Assembly (NCBI RefSeq): GCF_002272075.1
Contig: NZ_NPBJ01000013.1
Span: 62,001 to 126,000, forward strand
DNA from: Terribacillus saccharophilus
GTDB lineage: Bacteria; Bacillota; Bacilli; Bacillales; Amphibacillaceae
DNA: 64,000 bases
Direction: 5' to 3'
Part shown: positions 48,326 to 56,921 of the stretch, one piece after another
Numbering within the stretch: the stretch's first letter is position 1
Layout of the letters: every line of letters starts with the position of its first letter
Translations under genes and position numbers: made by a program
Notes under the pieces: generated by a model
What the model was told of the DNA's origin: nothing
The model's database searches: none
What the model saw: only the letters and a program-made list of their open reading frames with translations

Positions 48326-49477
48326 ATGAAGATTACAGGATATGAACTATTTAAACTAGCGCCAAGATGGTTGTTTTTAAAAATTGAAACAGATGAAGGT
48401 ATAACCGGATGGGGCGAGCCTGTTATTGAAGGTAGAGCAGAAACGGTTAAAGCTGCCGTACAGGAGCTGATGGAAAATTTAATAGGGAAAGATCCTGCTC
48501 ATATCGAGGATCATTGGAACATGATGTACCGATCAGGTTTTTATCGCGGAGGCCCGATTCTGATGAGTGCGATTGCCGGGATTGATCAGGCACTCTGGGA
48601 TATTAAAGGAAAATTCTATAACGCTCCTGTTTATCAGCTAATGGGCGGAGCGTGCCGCCAATCCATTAAAGTATATTCCTGGATTGGTGGTGACCGTCCG
48701 AAAGATGTTGGAGCAGCTGCAAAGGAAGTCGTTGATACAGGATTTACCGCCGTGAAGATGAATGGAACGGAAGAGCTTCAATATATAGATACTCATGATA
48801 AAATAGACGAAGTCCTTGCAAGAGTAGCAGCAGTCCGTGAAGCTGTCGGTCCTTATATCGGTATCGGCATCGACTTTCATGGCAGAGTTCACAAACCAAT
48901 GGCTAAGACATTAGCAAAAGAATTGGAGTACTACCGCCCAATGTTCATTGAAGAGCCAGTTCTACCTGAAAACAACGAGGCTCTCAGAGAAATTGCAAAT
49001 CATACCTCAACACCAATTGCAACGGGAGAAAGAATGTTTTCCCGATGGCAGTTCAAACCACTGCTTCAAGATGGTTATGTAGATATTATTCAACCAGACC
49101 TTTCACACGCAGGCGGGATCACAGAATGCAAGAAGATAATCTCTATGGCAGAAGCATATGATGTAGCTGTTGCTCCGCATTGTCCCTTAGGTCCAATAGC
49201 GTTGGCATCTTGTTTACAGGTTGACGCTACCTCACACAATGCCTTTATTCAAGAACAAAGCCTGGGAATCCATTATAATGTAGGCAGCGATTTACTGGAT
49301 TATATAACAGATAAAAATATATTTAAATATGAAGATGGATACGTCAAAATCCCTGAAGGTCCAGGACTGGGAATTGAAATTAATGAAGATCACGTTCGAA
49401 AAGTGGCAGAAGCAACAAAGGAAGATTGGCATAATCCAATTTGGCGCCACAAGGATGGATCAATTGCCGAGTGGTAA
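48326..49477 (+). CDS. dgoD: D-galactonate dehydratase DgoD
   Basis: A 383-residue enolase-superfamily dehydratase, very close to E. coli DgoD along its whole length. Metal and base residues keep the E. coli numbering: D183 and H185 in GIDFHGRV, then FIEEPV, GERMFSR and [12 protein letters not shown]. It converts D-galactonate to 2-keto-3-deoxygalactonate. This pins the cassette to galactonate use through the DeLey-Doudoroff route. Confidence 0.95.
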   Translation: MKITGYELFKLAPRWLFLKIETDEGITGWGEPVIEGRAETVKAAVQELMENLIGKDPAHIEDHWNMMYRSGFYRGGPILMSAIAGIDQALWDIKGKFYNAPVYQLMGGACRQSIKVYSWIGGDRPKDVGAAAKEVVDTGFTAVKMNGTEELQYIDTHDKIDEVLARVAAVREAVGPYIGIGIDFHGRVHKPMAKTLAKELEYYRPMFIEEPVLPENNEALREIANHTSTPIATGERMFSRWQFKPLLQDGYVDIIQPDLSHAGGITECKKIISMAEAYDVAVAPHCPLGPIALASCLQVDATSHNAFIQEQSLGIHYNVGSDLLDYITDKNIFKYEDGYVKIPEGPGLGIEINEDHVRKVAEATKEDWHNPIWRHKDGSIAEW

Positions 49478-49490
49478 AATAAGTGAAATA

Positions 49491-49539
49491 GACCTGAATT
49501 CAGGCATTTACGAAGTGCCTTGAATTCGGGTTTTCTTTT
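49491..49539 (+). terminator. Terminator of the galactonate operon
   Basis: CCTGAATTCAGGCA (49493 onward) pairs with TGCCTTGAATTCGGG with one bulge, followed by TTTTCTTTT. Confidence 0.8.
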
Positions 49540-49763
49540 GATAGAAAGTTCCTGACGACTAATGAGCATTAAGATCATTCCTTAGAGATGTCAGCATCAG
49601 TACTCCCTTCTCCTTCCGTATCCTATACCTAGAATCCTGCTCACTTACTTTGCAACATAGAGCTATTGCCTGTCTATACGGTTGCATTGGATTCAAGATA
49701 TTTCCTTCCATCTTCTTTTCCATCGTTTTCTTTCTATAATATACATACTATGCCGCCTCAGAA
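49540..49763. other. Gene-free stretch, nothing recognised
   Basis: Between the dgoD terminator and repeat copy B there is no open frame with a ribosome site, no strong hairpin and no repeat that I can see. Together with both flanking terminators it makes a 340-nt gap. It could be debris from the insertion event. Confidence 0.4.
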
Positions 49764-49810
49764 GGTGCTTGCTAAAAAAGCACAAATGCATATGCATTTG
49801 CGCTTTTTTC
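49764..49810. terminator. Terminator, copy B of the direct repeat flanking the galactonate cassette
   Basis: AAAAAAGCACAAATGCAT pairs with ATGCATTTGCGCTTTTTT (one mismatch). It terminates yclQ on the minus strand. It is nearly identical to the terminator at 44299-44345. Confidence 0.85.
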
Positions 49811-49817
49811 TTCTTTC

Positions 49818-50759
49818 TTATTTCAATGCATCGGAGACTTCTTTCACTTTCTCCAATTCAGACTCCAGTCCGCCACCGGATAGGTACCAGTAATCCGGCT
49901 TTAAGTAGGTGATGTGGTTTTCCTTAGCAGCATTCGTACCATTTACTAATTCGTTGTCCAATACTTTCTCAGCTGAAGATGTACCGCCACCTACAACTGC
50001 TCCGCGATCGACTACAAACAGATAATCCGGGTTCTTTTCAGAAATATATTCAAAACCGATGCTTTGGCCGTGCGTAGAGGATTCGATTGTTTCATCAACA
50101 GCAGGCACACCATAAACATCATGGATTACGCCAAAGCGGGAAGCTTTGCCGTACGCACTTACACTGCCGTCATTCACGAGTGTGATCAATGCTTTTCCAT
50201 CCATGCTCTCTGCTTTTGTCTTCAGATCAGCAATAGCATCATCAATTTCACCTAGCGCTGTTTCTGCTTCTTTTTCTTTACCTACGATTTGTGCAATCGT
50301 TTCTGTGTTCTTCTTGAATGAGTTCATATAATCTGTCGTATCAACACCGATATAAATAGTCGGTGCAAGTTCACTAAGCTGTTCATAATAGTCGCTTTGA
50401 CGACCTGAGATGAAAATGACATCCGGCTGCATTTCAGCGATTTTCTCTAAGTCTGGCTCTTTCAGACCGCCGACATTTTCATAATCGTCACTGCTGTATT
50501 TGGAAAGATAATCAGGAAGACTTTCTTGTGCAACACCCGCAACCTCGACACCTAGTTTGTCCAATGTGTCTAATGCGCCCATATCAAACGTAACGATCTT
50601 CTCTGGATTTTTGGATACTTCTGTTTTACCAAGCTCATGCTCAATTGTAAGCTTCTCTTGCTCTTTATCTGCACCGCTTGCACTATCGGAATTGCTTCCG
50701 CATGCTGCTAGCAGTAGAACGAATAATAGACCTGTCATCAGTAATGTTAATTTCTTCAT
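49818..50759 (-). CDS. yclQ: Siderophore-binding lipoprotein YclQ (petrobactin type)
   Basis: A 313-residue class III binding protein with lipobox LAAC (Cys20). EKIVTFDMGALDTLDKLGVE starts the first lobe and EPDLEKIAEMQPDVIFISGR is the family stretch. With YclN/O/P it imports Fe(III)-catecholate siderophores such as petrobactin in B. subtilis. It is the last gene of yclNOPQ. Confidence 0.9.
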   Translation of the reverse strand: MKKLTLLMTGLLFVLLLAACGSNSDSASGADKEQEKLTIEHELGKTEVSKNPEKIVTFDMGALDTLDKLGVEVAGVAQESLPDYLSKYSSDDYENVGGLKEPDLEKIAEMQPDVIFISGRQSDYYEQLSELAPTIYIGVDTTDYMNSFKKNTETIAQIVGKEKEAETALGEIDDAIADLKTKAESMDGKALITLVNDGSVSAYGKASRFGVIHDVYGVPAVDETIESSTHGQSIGFEYISEKNPDYLFVVDRGAVVGGGTSSAEKVLDNELVNGTNAAKENHITYLKPDYWYLSGGGLESELEKVKEVSDALK

Positions 50760-50855
50760 TTTATCTTATCTCCTTTTTCTTTGTGATGTATGTACTGCTG
50801 GCCAAGAAAGGCAGTTAGCTTCATAACGGCATCACCCCTTTAACCTGTATGGGTT

Positions 50856-51611
50856 TTAGAAATAGACACATATTCGATTACAGCTGATATTGTGAACATC
50901 GATATCCAAATCATAGATGGATTTGAGGACATCAGATTGAATGATATCTTCGGTAGGACCTTCTGCTACAATCTTGCCATCCTTCATTGCCACGATCCGG
51001 TCTGAATAAACAGAAGCGAAATTGATATCGTGGATGACAAGCAATATCGTCTTGCCAAAATCCTCTACCAGCTTCCGAAGCAGCTTCATCATTTGAACGG
51101 CATGCTTCATATCGAGATTATTCAGCGGTTCGTCAAGCAAGATATAATCTGTATCCTGTGCCAACACCATCGCGATGAATGCCCGCTGCTTCTGACCGCC
51201 GCTCAGTTCGTTCAAATATTTATTTTCCATTTCCTCCAGATTCACATACGTAATAGCTTCACTGACCTTCTGTTCATCTTCTGCAGTGAGACGCCCGCTC
51301 GAATAAGGAAAACGGCCAAAGCTCACTAACTCACGAACTGTCAGTTTCATCTGGACGACATTTGACTGACGCAGGATAGCAATTGTCTTCGCCAAATCCT
51401 TACTCTTTTGTTTATGTACGTCTTTTCCGTCAAGGTAGACAATACCATCATCCTGTTTTAACAAGCGGCTCACCATGGAAAGCAAGGTACTCTTCCCTGC
51501 ACCGTTTGGGCCGATGAAACTAGTGATCGCACCGCGTTTCACCTCGATGGAAACATCCTGAATGACTTTCTTGGATCCGAAATACTTGGAAAGCTTTTCT
51601 GCAACGATCAT
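50856..51611 (-). CDS. yclP: Siderophore ABC transporter ATPase YclP
   Basis: A 251-residue FecE-type ATPase: GPNGAGKST (Walker A, about 35-43), LSGGQKQRAF signature and LLDEPLNNLD Walker B. Its ATG overlaps the yclO stop by 4 nt. It is followed by a 96-nt gap before yclQ. Confidence 0.92.
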   Translation of the reverse strand: MIVAEKLSKYFGSKKVIQDVSIEVKRGAITSFIGPNGAGKSTLLSMVSRLLKQDDGIVYLDGKDVHKQKSKDLAKTIAILRQSNVVQMKLTVRELVSFGRFPYSSGRLTAEDEQKVSEAITYVNLEEMENKYLNELSGGQKQRAFIAMVLAQDTDYILLDEPLNNLDMKHAVQMMKLLRKLVEDFGKTILLVIHDINFASVYSDRIVAMKDGKIVAEGPTEDIIQSDVLKSIYDLDIDVHNISCNRICVYF

Positions 51612-52558
51612 ATCTTCTTACTCTCCCTTACTAATAAATAAATGAAGTAAATTCCACCGACAAAATTGATGATGACACTGATTGGCGTTGAGAAGGAGAA
51701 GATCCTTTCCACAACAAGCTGACCACCTAGCAATGCGATGACACTGAGCAGACTTGCAGCTATCAGCAGGTACGTATGCCGGAATGTCTGCAGGAATTCC
51801 CGCGCCAGATTGGCTGTCAGCAATCCGAGGAACGTGATAGGTCCGACTAAGGCGGTTGACACGGCAACGAGTACTGCAATCACCAAGAACATCCGTTTGA
51901 CGATTTTTTCATATGGCACTCCGAGATTCACTGCATGATCGCGACCGATGGACATGACATCAAAATAGTGACGATAACGGAATATGTAAATACAAAGCAC
52001 AGTGATGATTACTGCTGAAATAAGCAGTAGATCCGTGTTAACATCTGTGAAGCTTGCAAACATGCTATCCTGAATCAAAAGAAATTCATTCGGGTCGATT
52101 ATCATCTGCATGAAAGAAGACAAGCTGCTGAAAAATGTACCCAGCACCAAGCCTACGAGCAGCAACAGAAACAGATTACTTTGTCCTCTGCGGAACAGCA
52201 GCTGATAAAGCCCGAAAGCGAAACCGACCATCAGCAGAATAGTAAGGAAGAAATACGCATCACTTTGCATGATTACAAATGTTCCTGAACCGAATAGGAA
52301 GACGACGATGGTTTGAATGAACATATAGACACTATCCAGTCCCATAATGCTCGGCGTCAGGATTCTATTATGCGTAATAGTTTGGAACACAACAGTCGAA
52401 ACACCAATCGAAACAGCACATAAGATCATAGCTAGGATTTTTTCCAGCCGAGTGCGCAGCAGGTACTCCATCGCTTGGAAGTTCATATGAATGAAAAGGT
52501 AAAGACTGGCCAAAGACAAGGCGACAACGAGCAGTAATATAATCTTCCGTTTAAGCAT
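51608..52558 (-). CDS. yclO: Siderophore ABC transporter permease YclO
   Basis: A 316-residue FecCD-type permease with about nine helices; GVSTVVFQTITHNRILTPSIMGLD (in parts) and VGPITFLGLLTANLAREF are typical. It pairs with YclN. It overlaps yclN by 8 nt. Confidence 0.92.
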   Translation of the reverse strand: MLKRKIILLLVVALSLASLYLFIHMNFQAMEYLLRTRLEKILAMILCAVSIGVSTVVFQTITHNRILTPSIMGLDSVYMFIQTIVVFLFGSGTFVIMQSDAYFFLTILLMVGFAFGLYQLLFRRGQSNLFLLLLVGLVLGTFFSSLSSFMQMIIDPNEFLLIQDSMFASFTDVNTDLLLISAVIITVLCIYIFRYRHYFDVMSIGRDHAVNLGVPYEKIVKRMFLVIAVLVAVSTALVGPITFLGLLTANLAREFLQTFRHTYLLIAASLLSVIALLGGQLVVERIFSFSTPISVIINFVGGIYFIYLLVRESKKI

Positions 52559-53501
52559 AGGCGTTTCTCCTTAACAGCATATAAAGGAAGATACCTGTGC
52601 CGATGACACCCACCATCAAACCGACAGATATTTCATAAGGATAAATGATCAAGCGTCCTGCTATATCACATACAAGCAGGAATACTGCACCAAGCACACC
52701 TGTATGCCAGATACTGTTCTTTAAATTGTCGCCGCGATATATGCTGACGATATTTGGTACAATTAAACCAAGAAACGGAATCATTCCGACAGTTAAAATA
52801 ACAACTGCAGTAATGATTGCGACAACAATCAATCCTACATTCACGACATACTTGTAAGGAAGACCGAGATTCGTAGCAAAGTCTTCTCCCATGCCAGCGA
52901 CTGTGAACATATTGGCAAACAGAAAAGCAATGATTAGGAGCGGTATACTTATGTAAAGAAGCTCATAGCGTCCTTCCATGATCAAAGAGAAGTCTCCCTG
53001 AAGCCAAGAGGACATATTTTGGACCAGGTCAAACTTGAGTGCAAAAAATGTTGCAATCGAACTGACTACATTTCCCAGCATAATTCCGACTAGCGGTATA
53101 AAAATTGTATCCTTCTGCTTCAATCTCTGGAGAATGCCCATGAAGAGCAAGGTGCCGAATAAAGCAAAAGCAGCTGCGATGCACATCTTCCATATCGGGC
53201 TAGCATCGGTGAAGAACAACAAGGAAACAAGTATCCCTAATCTTGCCCAATCCATTGTCCCCGCAGTTGTCGGGGATACGAATTTGTTTTGGGTAAGCTG
53301 CTGCATAATAAGTCCGCATATGCTGAGACTTATGCCAGCCATGATAATGCTGAGCATCCGCGGCAGCCGGCTGATCATAACGATATTCCAGGCTTCCTCA
53401 TCCATCTTCCACAGTTCAGAAAATGACACGTTTTCTACCCCGACAAACAGGGAACAAACAGCTAATAGAACGGTAATAATAATCAAGTAAATCAACTTCA
53501 T
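52551..53501 (-). CDS. yclN: Siderophore ABC transporter permease YclN
   Basis: A 316-residue FecCD-type permease. ISRLPRMLSIIMAGISLSIC and MIPFLGLIVPNIVSIYRG are family marks. It is the first gene of the operon. The ATG at 53501 lies 10 nt after GAGG; a TTG at 53510 sits on the ribosome site and is rejected. A Fur box and a strong promoter lie just upstream. Confidence 0.92.
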   Translation of the reverse strand: MKLIYLIIITVLLAVCSLFVGVENVSFSELWKMDEEAWNIVMISRLPRMLSIIMAGISLSICGLIMQQLTQNKFVSPTTAGTMDWARLGILVSLLFFTDASPIWKMCIAAAFALFGTLLFMGILQRLKQKDTIFIPLVGIMLGNVVSSIATFFALKFDLVQNMSSWLQGDFSLIMEGRYELLYISIPLLIIAFLFANMFTVAGMGEDFATNLGLPYKYVVNVGLIVVAIITAVVILTVGMIPFLGLIVPNIVSIYRGDNLKNSIWHTGVLGAVFLLVCDIAGRLIIYPYEISVGLMVGVIGTGIFLYMLLRRNAYA

Positions 53502-53535
53502 AAGCGTCAAACCTCTTCAGCAGCATCAATGATAC

Positions 53536-53550
53536 TGATATTCATTATCA
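53536..53550. promoter_or_regulatory. Fur box of yclNOPQ
   Basis: TGATATTCATTATCA matches the 7-1-7 Fur box at 14 of 15 positions. It lies about 10-25 nt downstream of the predicted transcription start of yclN. Confidence 0.8.
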
Positions 53551-53566
53551 ATTAGATTCTGTTTTT

Positions 53567-53595
53567 AGTATAGTAAATGGAAAAAGGCTCGTCAA
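53567..53595 (-). promoter_or_regulatory. Sigma-A promoter of yclNOPQ
   Basis: Minus strand TTGACG (53595-53590), 17-bp spacer, TATACT (53572-53567). Confidence 0.7.
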
Positions 53596-53655
53596 TAGGA
53601 GATTTGAACTGACAAAGAATTATAACAATTACTAACTTACATAAGGAGTGTATAC

Positions 53656-54390
53656 ATGCTGCCGCTTTTAAAGAAAGAAGACATCAGAACTTCAAATCAA
53701 CAACTCCCGACCTGGGCTCTTGATGCTTACCAACCTTTTGCTGAAACAGTTGCCAAAAAGGACTTCCCCTGCTACTTTGGGATTGCTGCACAGAAGAAAG
53801 GTGACTTGGGTTATGGCTTTGTTCCTCACGACCACTGGGATGGTGCACTTCAGATTATCAATGATTTCACAAAACTGATGCATACTCAGGAAAAAGCTGT
53901 ACGTCGAGGTTTATTCCTTTTTTTTGAACCGGAAAATACCGAACAAGATTTGGAATACTACAGAGATTACTTCTGGCGCTTCCTTCAGCGGCTGCATGAA
54001 GTGGACGACATTCCATGGCCAGCAGAACGCCCTAGGGATCCAGATCATTTCCTCTTTGATTATCATATCGGCGGGGAGGCTTACTTCCTATTCGGTAATG
54101 CGCCAGCATATAAGCAGCGAATTACACGTGATTTAGGTCCTTCCCTTGTCATTGGACTGCAGCCACGCAGTATCTTCGACGGGCTGGAAGGAGATAAACC
54201 CGCTGGGACAAAATCACGTGATTCCGTCCGTGACCGGGTAGAAAAATGGGATGAACTGCCGAAACATCCGGATATTGGACACTTCGGTGACCATGGGCAC
54301 CGTGAATGGAAGCAATATTTCATTGGTGATGATGCTAAACCAATTCAGGGAGGATGTCCTTTCCATCACAAGGAAATAAAGCATACATAA
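53656..54390 (+). CDS. YqcI/YcgG-family protein (FPC/CPF motif, possible heme N-hydroxylase relative)
   Basis: A 244-residue protein with FPCYFG near residue 37 and GCPFHH near the C-terminus, the two Cys motifs of the YqcI/YcgG family. FGNAPAYKQRITRDLGPSLVIGLQPRSIFD is read in parts as family core. A relative, GntA of guanitoxin synthesis, is a heme-dependent N-hydroxylase, so a heme enzyme is possible; the substrate is unknown. It is divergent from the Fur-controlled yclN. Confidence 0.8.
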   Translation: MLPLLKKEDIRTSNQQLPTWALDAYQPFAETVAKKDFPCYFGIAAQKKGDLGYGFVPHDHWDGALQIINDFTKLMHTQEKAVRRGLFLFFEPENTEQDLEYYRDYFWRFLQRLHEVDDIPWPAERPRDPDHFLFDYHIGGEAYFLFGNAPAYKQRITRDLGPSLVIGLQPRSIFDGLEGDKPAGTKSRDSVRDRVEKWDELPKHPDIGHFGDHGHREWKQYFIGDDAKPIQGGCPFHHKEIKHT

Positions 54391-54445
54391 CTTCTCTTTC
54401 GAGGCAGATACTACATTATATCTGTTCTGAAAAGGAGGTCCATGA

Positions 54446-54679
54446 ATGCCGAACCCGGATAATCGCGCAGATAATGCGGAGCGTATCGAGGATACAATCC
54501 AGCATACCCTGCAGAATGTTCATCAAACAGAGGATTTTGTCAAAGCGAACAGTGAGCATTTGACAGATGACGAAATGTCATTTCTGAAAGAAAAGAACGA
54601 GCGACGTGCTGCAAGTGTAGACAGCCTTCGTCATGAGTTAAAAGAAGAAGCAAATTATCAACAGCAGAAAGACAAATAA
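54446..54679 (+). CDS. tlp: Small acid-soluble spore protein Tlp
   Basis: A 77-residue hydrophilic protein. PNPDNRADNAERIEDTIQHT at the N-terminus and LKEKNERRAASVDSLRHELK near the C-terminus match Tlp, a minor SASP of the spore core. The ATG at 54446 is 7 nt after GGAGG; an ATG at 54442 is out of frame. Confidence 0.9.
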   Translation: MPNPDNRADNAERIEDTIQHTLQNVHQTEDFVKANSEHLTDDEMSFLKEKNERRAASVDSLRHELKEEANYQQQKDK

Positions 54680-54708
54680 AAAGGTCCGCCATAATGGCGG
54701 ACCTTTTT
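54678..54708. terminator. Bidirectional terminator between tlp and a coat gene
   Basis: AAAAAGGTCCGCCAT and ATGGCGGACCTTTTT are perfect 15-bp arms with one unpaired base between, so the loop forms by opening the top pairs. Confidence 0.9.
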
Positions 54709-54709
54709 A

Positions 54710-55324
54710 TTAATGCGTTTGGTTCAACGGAACTGTATCATAACTCTGCATCATAGCTGCCTGATCGGCAGGCTGCAGCTGCGGTACCTGATAATAGTGG
54801 TGTTTGTTTTGATACAGGAAGATTTCATAGCTCATCTCAATCAGGTTCGGTACTGTATCTGCAACAACTCGACGAAGAACCGGGTTCGTGATTTCACATG
54901 CACTCATTGCACACATGGAAGACATCCCTTTCACTTGTGCCAGCATATAAGCAGATAGACCTTGCTCATTTACTTCACTAACAGAACTGTTAGGCTTTTT
55001 TGGCTGGGACGGTGTAATTCCATAAACAACATCATTACCTTGCTGCATATTGTATTGTTTCGTTGGTTGAGATGGATCCTGACCTGTTTTGAACGCCTCC
55101 ACCATTGTGTTGTACGTCTGCTTCAGAAAATCGCACTGATTATGCGCAATTGTTTTCAGCTCCTGATCCTGCATATGCTGCTCAAAGATCTGATATTGGT
55201 CCATCACACTAATCATACCAGCTAGAATTTCATGTGTATCAAAAACTTCATGACCACCATGGTTCTGCTTGCCATGCAAAGTTGTCGGCTGATTCATCTG
55301 TGCAGTCTGCATCTGGTTTTCCAA
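54710..55324 (-). CDS. CotF-family spore coat protein (YhcQ-like)
   Basis: A 204-residue protein with a polar Gln/Asn-rich N-terminus, HEVFDTHEILAGMISVMDQY and an EAFKTGQDPS linker, and a second helical part MSSMCAMSACEITNPVLRRVV. This is the YhcQ/CotF layout. It is expected in the spore coat. The start is a TTG at 55324, 8 nt after GGGGG; ATG at 55312 is an alternative. Confidence 0.8.
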   Translation of the reverse strand: MENQMQTAQMNQPTTLHGKQNHGGHEVFDTHEILAGMISVMDQYQIFEQHMQDQELKTIAHNQCDFLKQTYNTMVEAFKTGQDPSQPTKQYNMQQGNDVVYGITPSQPKKPNSSVSEVNEQGLSAYMLAQVKGMSSMCAMSACEITNPVLRRVVADTVPNLIEMSYEIFLYQNKHHYYQVPQLQPADQAAMMQSYDTVPLNQTH

Positions 55325-55393
55325 TGTGATAACCCCCTATATGAAATGTCGTGCCTTGTTAGTATGCTATCTGAAACAAGCACTTATGACCGG

Positions 55394-55561
55394 TTATTTA
55401 TGCCTTTTGGCTACTCGAGCATCTGCTGCATCGGAACGAGCCTGCGCTTCTAAATCATCAACATCTGCTTCCTCTTGGGAGAATGAGATATCTTTCCCAT
55501 CCCCATCTAGATCGGTATAACGCATATAATAATCTTCCAATGATTTATCCTTGTCGTTCAC
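55394..55561 (-). CDS. YfhD-like small acidic protein
   Basis: A 55-residue protein from a GTG at 55561, preceded by AGGAGG at 8 nt. GKDISFSQEEADVDDLEAQ and RSDAADARVAKR match the YfhD-type pattern of small spore-forming-Bacillus proteins. It lies 13 nt after the SASP stop, so it is part of the same operon. Function is unknown; a spore role is inferred from neighbours. Confidence 0.7.
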   Translation of the reverse strand: MNDKDKSLEDYYMRYTDLDGDGKDISFSQEEADVDDLEAQARSDAADARVAKRHK

Positions 55562-55574
55562 GGGCTTTTCCTCC

Positions 55575-55796
55575 TTAACGGTGCTTCAGATTTTCTTCCG
55601 CCATCCTTACGAGTTCACGGACCATATTACCGCCAATGCTGCCACCTGTTTTGCCATTCTCTCTGCTCGTTCTATTACCTAAATCACCAGCCTGCTCAGT
55701 CTGGTAAGGCTGGTTGGCATCCTGAATGATTTTATATTTCAGCTGATCAAGACCTTCCCGCGCCTCGGGCACGAGTATTTTATTACGCCTCGTCAT
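55575..55796 (-). CDS. Alpha/beta-type small acid-soluble spore protein, atypical
   Basis: A 73-residue SASP. NKILVPEAREGLDQLKYKI at the N-terminus and TGGSIGGNMVRELVRMAEE at the C-terminus are the two alpha/beta-SASP halves that coat spore DNA. A 10-residue polar insert separates them, and the usual GPR cleavage Glu (as in YEIA/EFG) reads YKII here. Its ATG overlaps the stop of the preceding gene (ATGA). Confidence 0.9.
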   Translation of the reverse strand: MTRRNKILVPEAREGLDQLKYKIIQDANQPYQTEQAGDLGNRTSRENGKTGGSIGGNMVRELVRMAEENLKHR

Positions 55797-55963
55797 CGGT
55801 AGTGCCCTAGTGTATGTGCGTCACCTGTCTCGCCTTCATAGTCGGCACGCACATGCTTCTTGTTTGTATCCTGTTCATCCCGCTTGGCTGTGAGCCCTTC
55901 CTCCATGCCTGGCTGATACGTATCGTCAATCCAGATACCGCCATCCACTCGATGCTTTTTCAT
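55793..55963 (-). CDS. Small hydrophilic protein in SASP operon, function unknown
   Basis: A 56-residue protein MKKHRVDGGIWIDDTYQPG... ending DAHTLGHYR. It is highly polar with no helix or signal. I do not recognise the family with confidence; it resembles DUF4025-type spore proteins. ATG at 55963 follows AGGAGG at 10 nt. A CATATTA sequence about 45 nt upstream could be a forespore sigma -10. Confidence 0.65.
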   Translation of the reverse strand: MKKHRVDGGIWIDDTYQPGMEEGLTAKRDEQDTNKKHVRADYEGETGDAHTLGHYR

Positions 55964-56030
55964 GATGCTTCTCCTCCTTTCTGCATTAGTTTCTGTCTTT
56001 GGCGCCATAATATGAAAGGCACTTCTAGCC

Positions 56031-56061
56031 AAAAAAAAAGACCCCTGTACAAGACAGGGAT
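56031..56061 (-). terminator. Terminator of dedA-uppP
   Basis: GACCCCTGT pairs with ACAGGGATC (one mismatch); nine T follow on the minus strand. It overlaps the uppP stop. Confidence 0.75.
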
Positions 56062-56909
56062 CAGTTAATGATCAAGAAGATTACGATCACAATCGCCAGA
56101 GCAATTCGGTAAAAGGCGAAAGGTACAAGTTTATATTTGGAAATAATTTTCAAGAACATCCGGATTGCAATCAGTGCAAAAATAAATGCGCTGATGAATC
56201 CGACAATAAAGAACGGAATCACATCAGGAGTGAAAGCATGCAAGTGATTACGCAACGAGACAAGGCTCGCACCTGCCATGATAGGCACTGCCATGATGAA
56301 AGTGAAATCTGATGCTACGCGGTGGTTCAAGCCAAGAATGACACCGCCAGAGATTGTTGCTCCGGAACGGGAAAAACCTGGCCATAAAGAGATACACTGG
56401 AATAACCCAATCAGAAAAGCCTTCTTATAGGTAAGACCATCCAATGAATCGATTGTTTCTGTCTTTTTTGATGATACTCTATCTGCAAAGATCATGAATA
56501 TTGCCCCAACAACCAATGCTACGATAACGTACCATACGGAAAACAGATACTCATCAATAATATCATCGAACAAAAGCCCAAGAACCCCTGCCGGCAGCAA
56601 GCCAACAATAACGATTCCAAGGTTGAACTTGTTTTGTTTTCCTGGCATCGATTCTGTTTTTCCTTGCAGTTTGCGAATACCAAGAATCTGCATGAACTTG
56701 TCCCAGAAAACGATGACAGAAGCCAAGATGCTGCCAAGCTGAATAACGATGATGAATGTGTTCGCTACTTCGTTGTTAAATAATTCGTGTATCTTCAGCC
56801 ACATATCATCAACGATGATTAAGTGACCTGTAGATGAAACCGGGGCAAACTCTGTCAACCCTTCGACCAGCCCCATGATCAAGGCCGAAAAGAACTCAAT
56901 GATACTCAT
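56061..56909 (-). CDS. uppP: Undecaprenyl-diphosphatase UppP (BacA)
   Basis: A 282-residue, eight-helix phosphatase. GLVEGLTEFAPVSSTGHLI (about 13-31) and PGFSRSGATISGG (about 180) are the two active-site motifs. It converts C55-PP to C55-P outside the membrane for cell-wall synthesis and lowers bacitracin sensitivity. It lies 12 nt after a DedA gene. Confidence 0.96.
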   Translation of the reverse strand: MSIIEFFSALIMGLVEGLTEFAPVSSTGHLIIVDDMWLKIHELFNNEVANTFIIVIQLGSILASVIVFWDKFMQILGIRKLQGKTESMPGKQNKFNLGIVIVGLLPAGVLGLLFDDIIDEYLFSVWYVIVALVVGAIFMIFADRVSSKKTETIDSLDGLTYKKAFLIGLFQCISLWPGFSRSGATISGGVILGLNHRVASDFTFIMAVPIMAGASLVSLRNHLHAFTPDVIPFFIVGFISAFIFALIAIRMFLKIISKYKLVPFAFYRIALAIVIVIFLIIN

Positions 56910-56921
56910 GCCTCTACTCCT

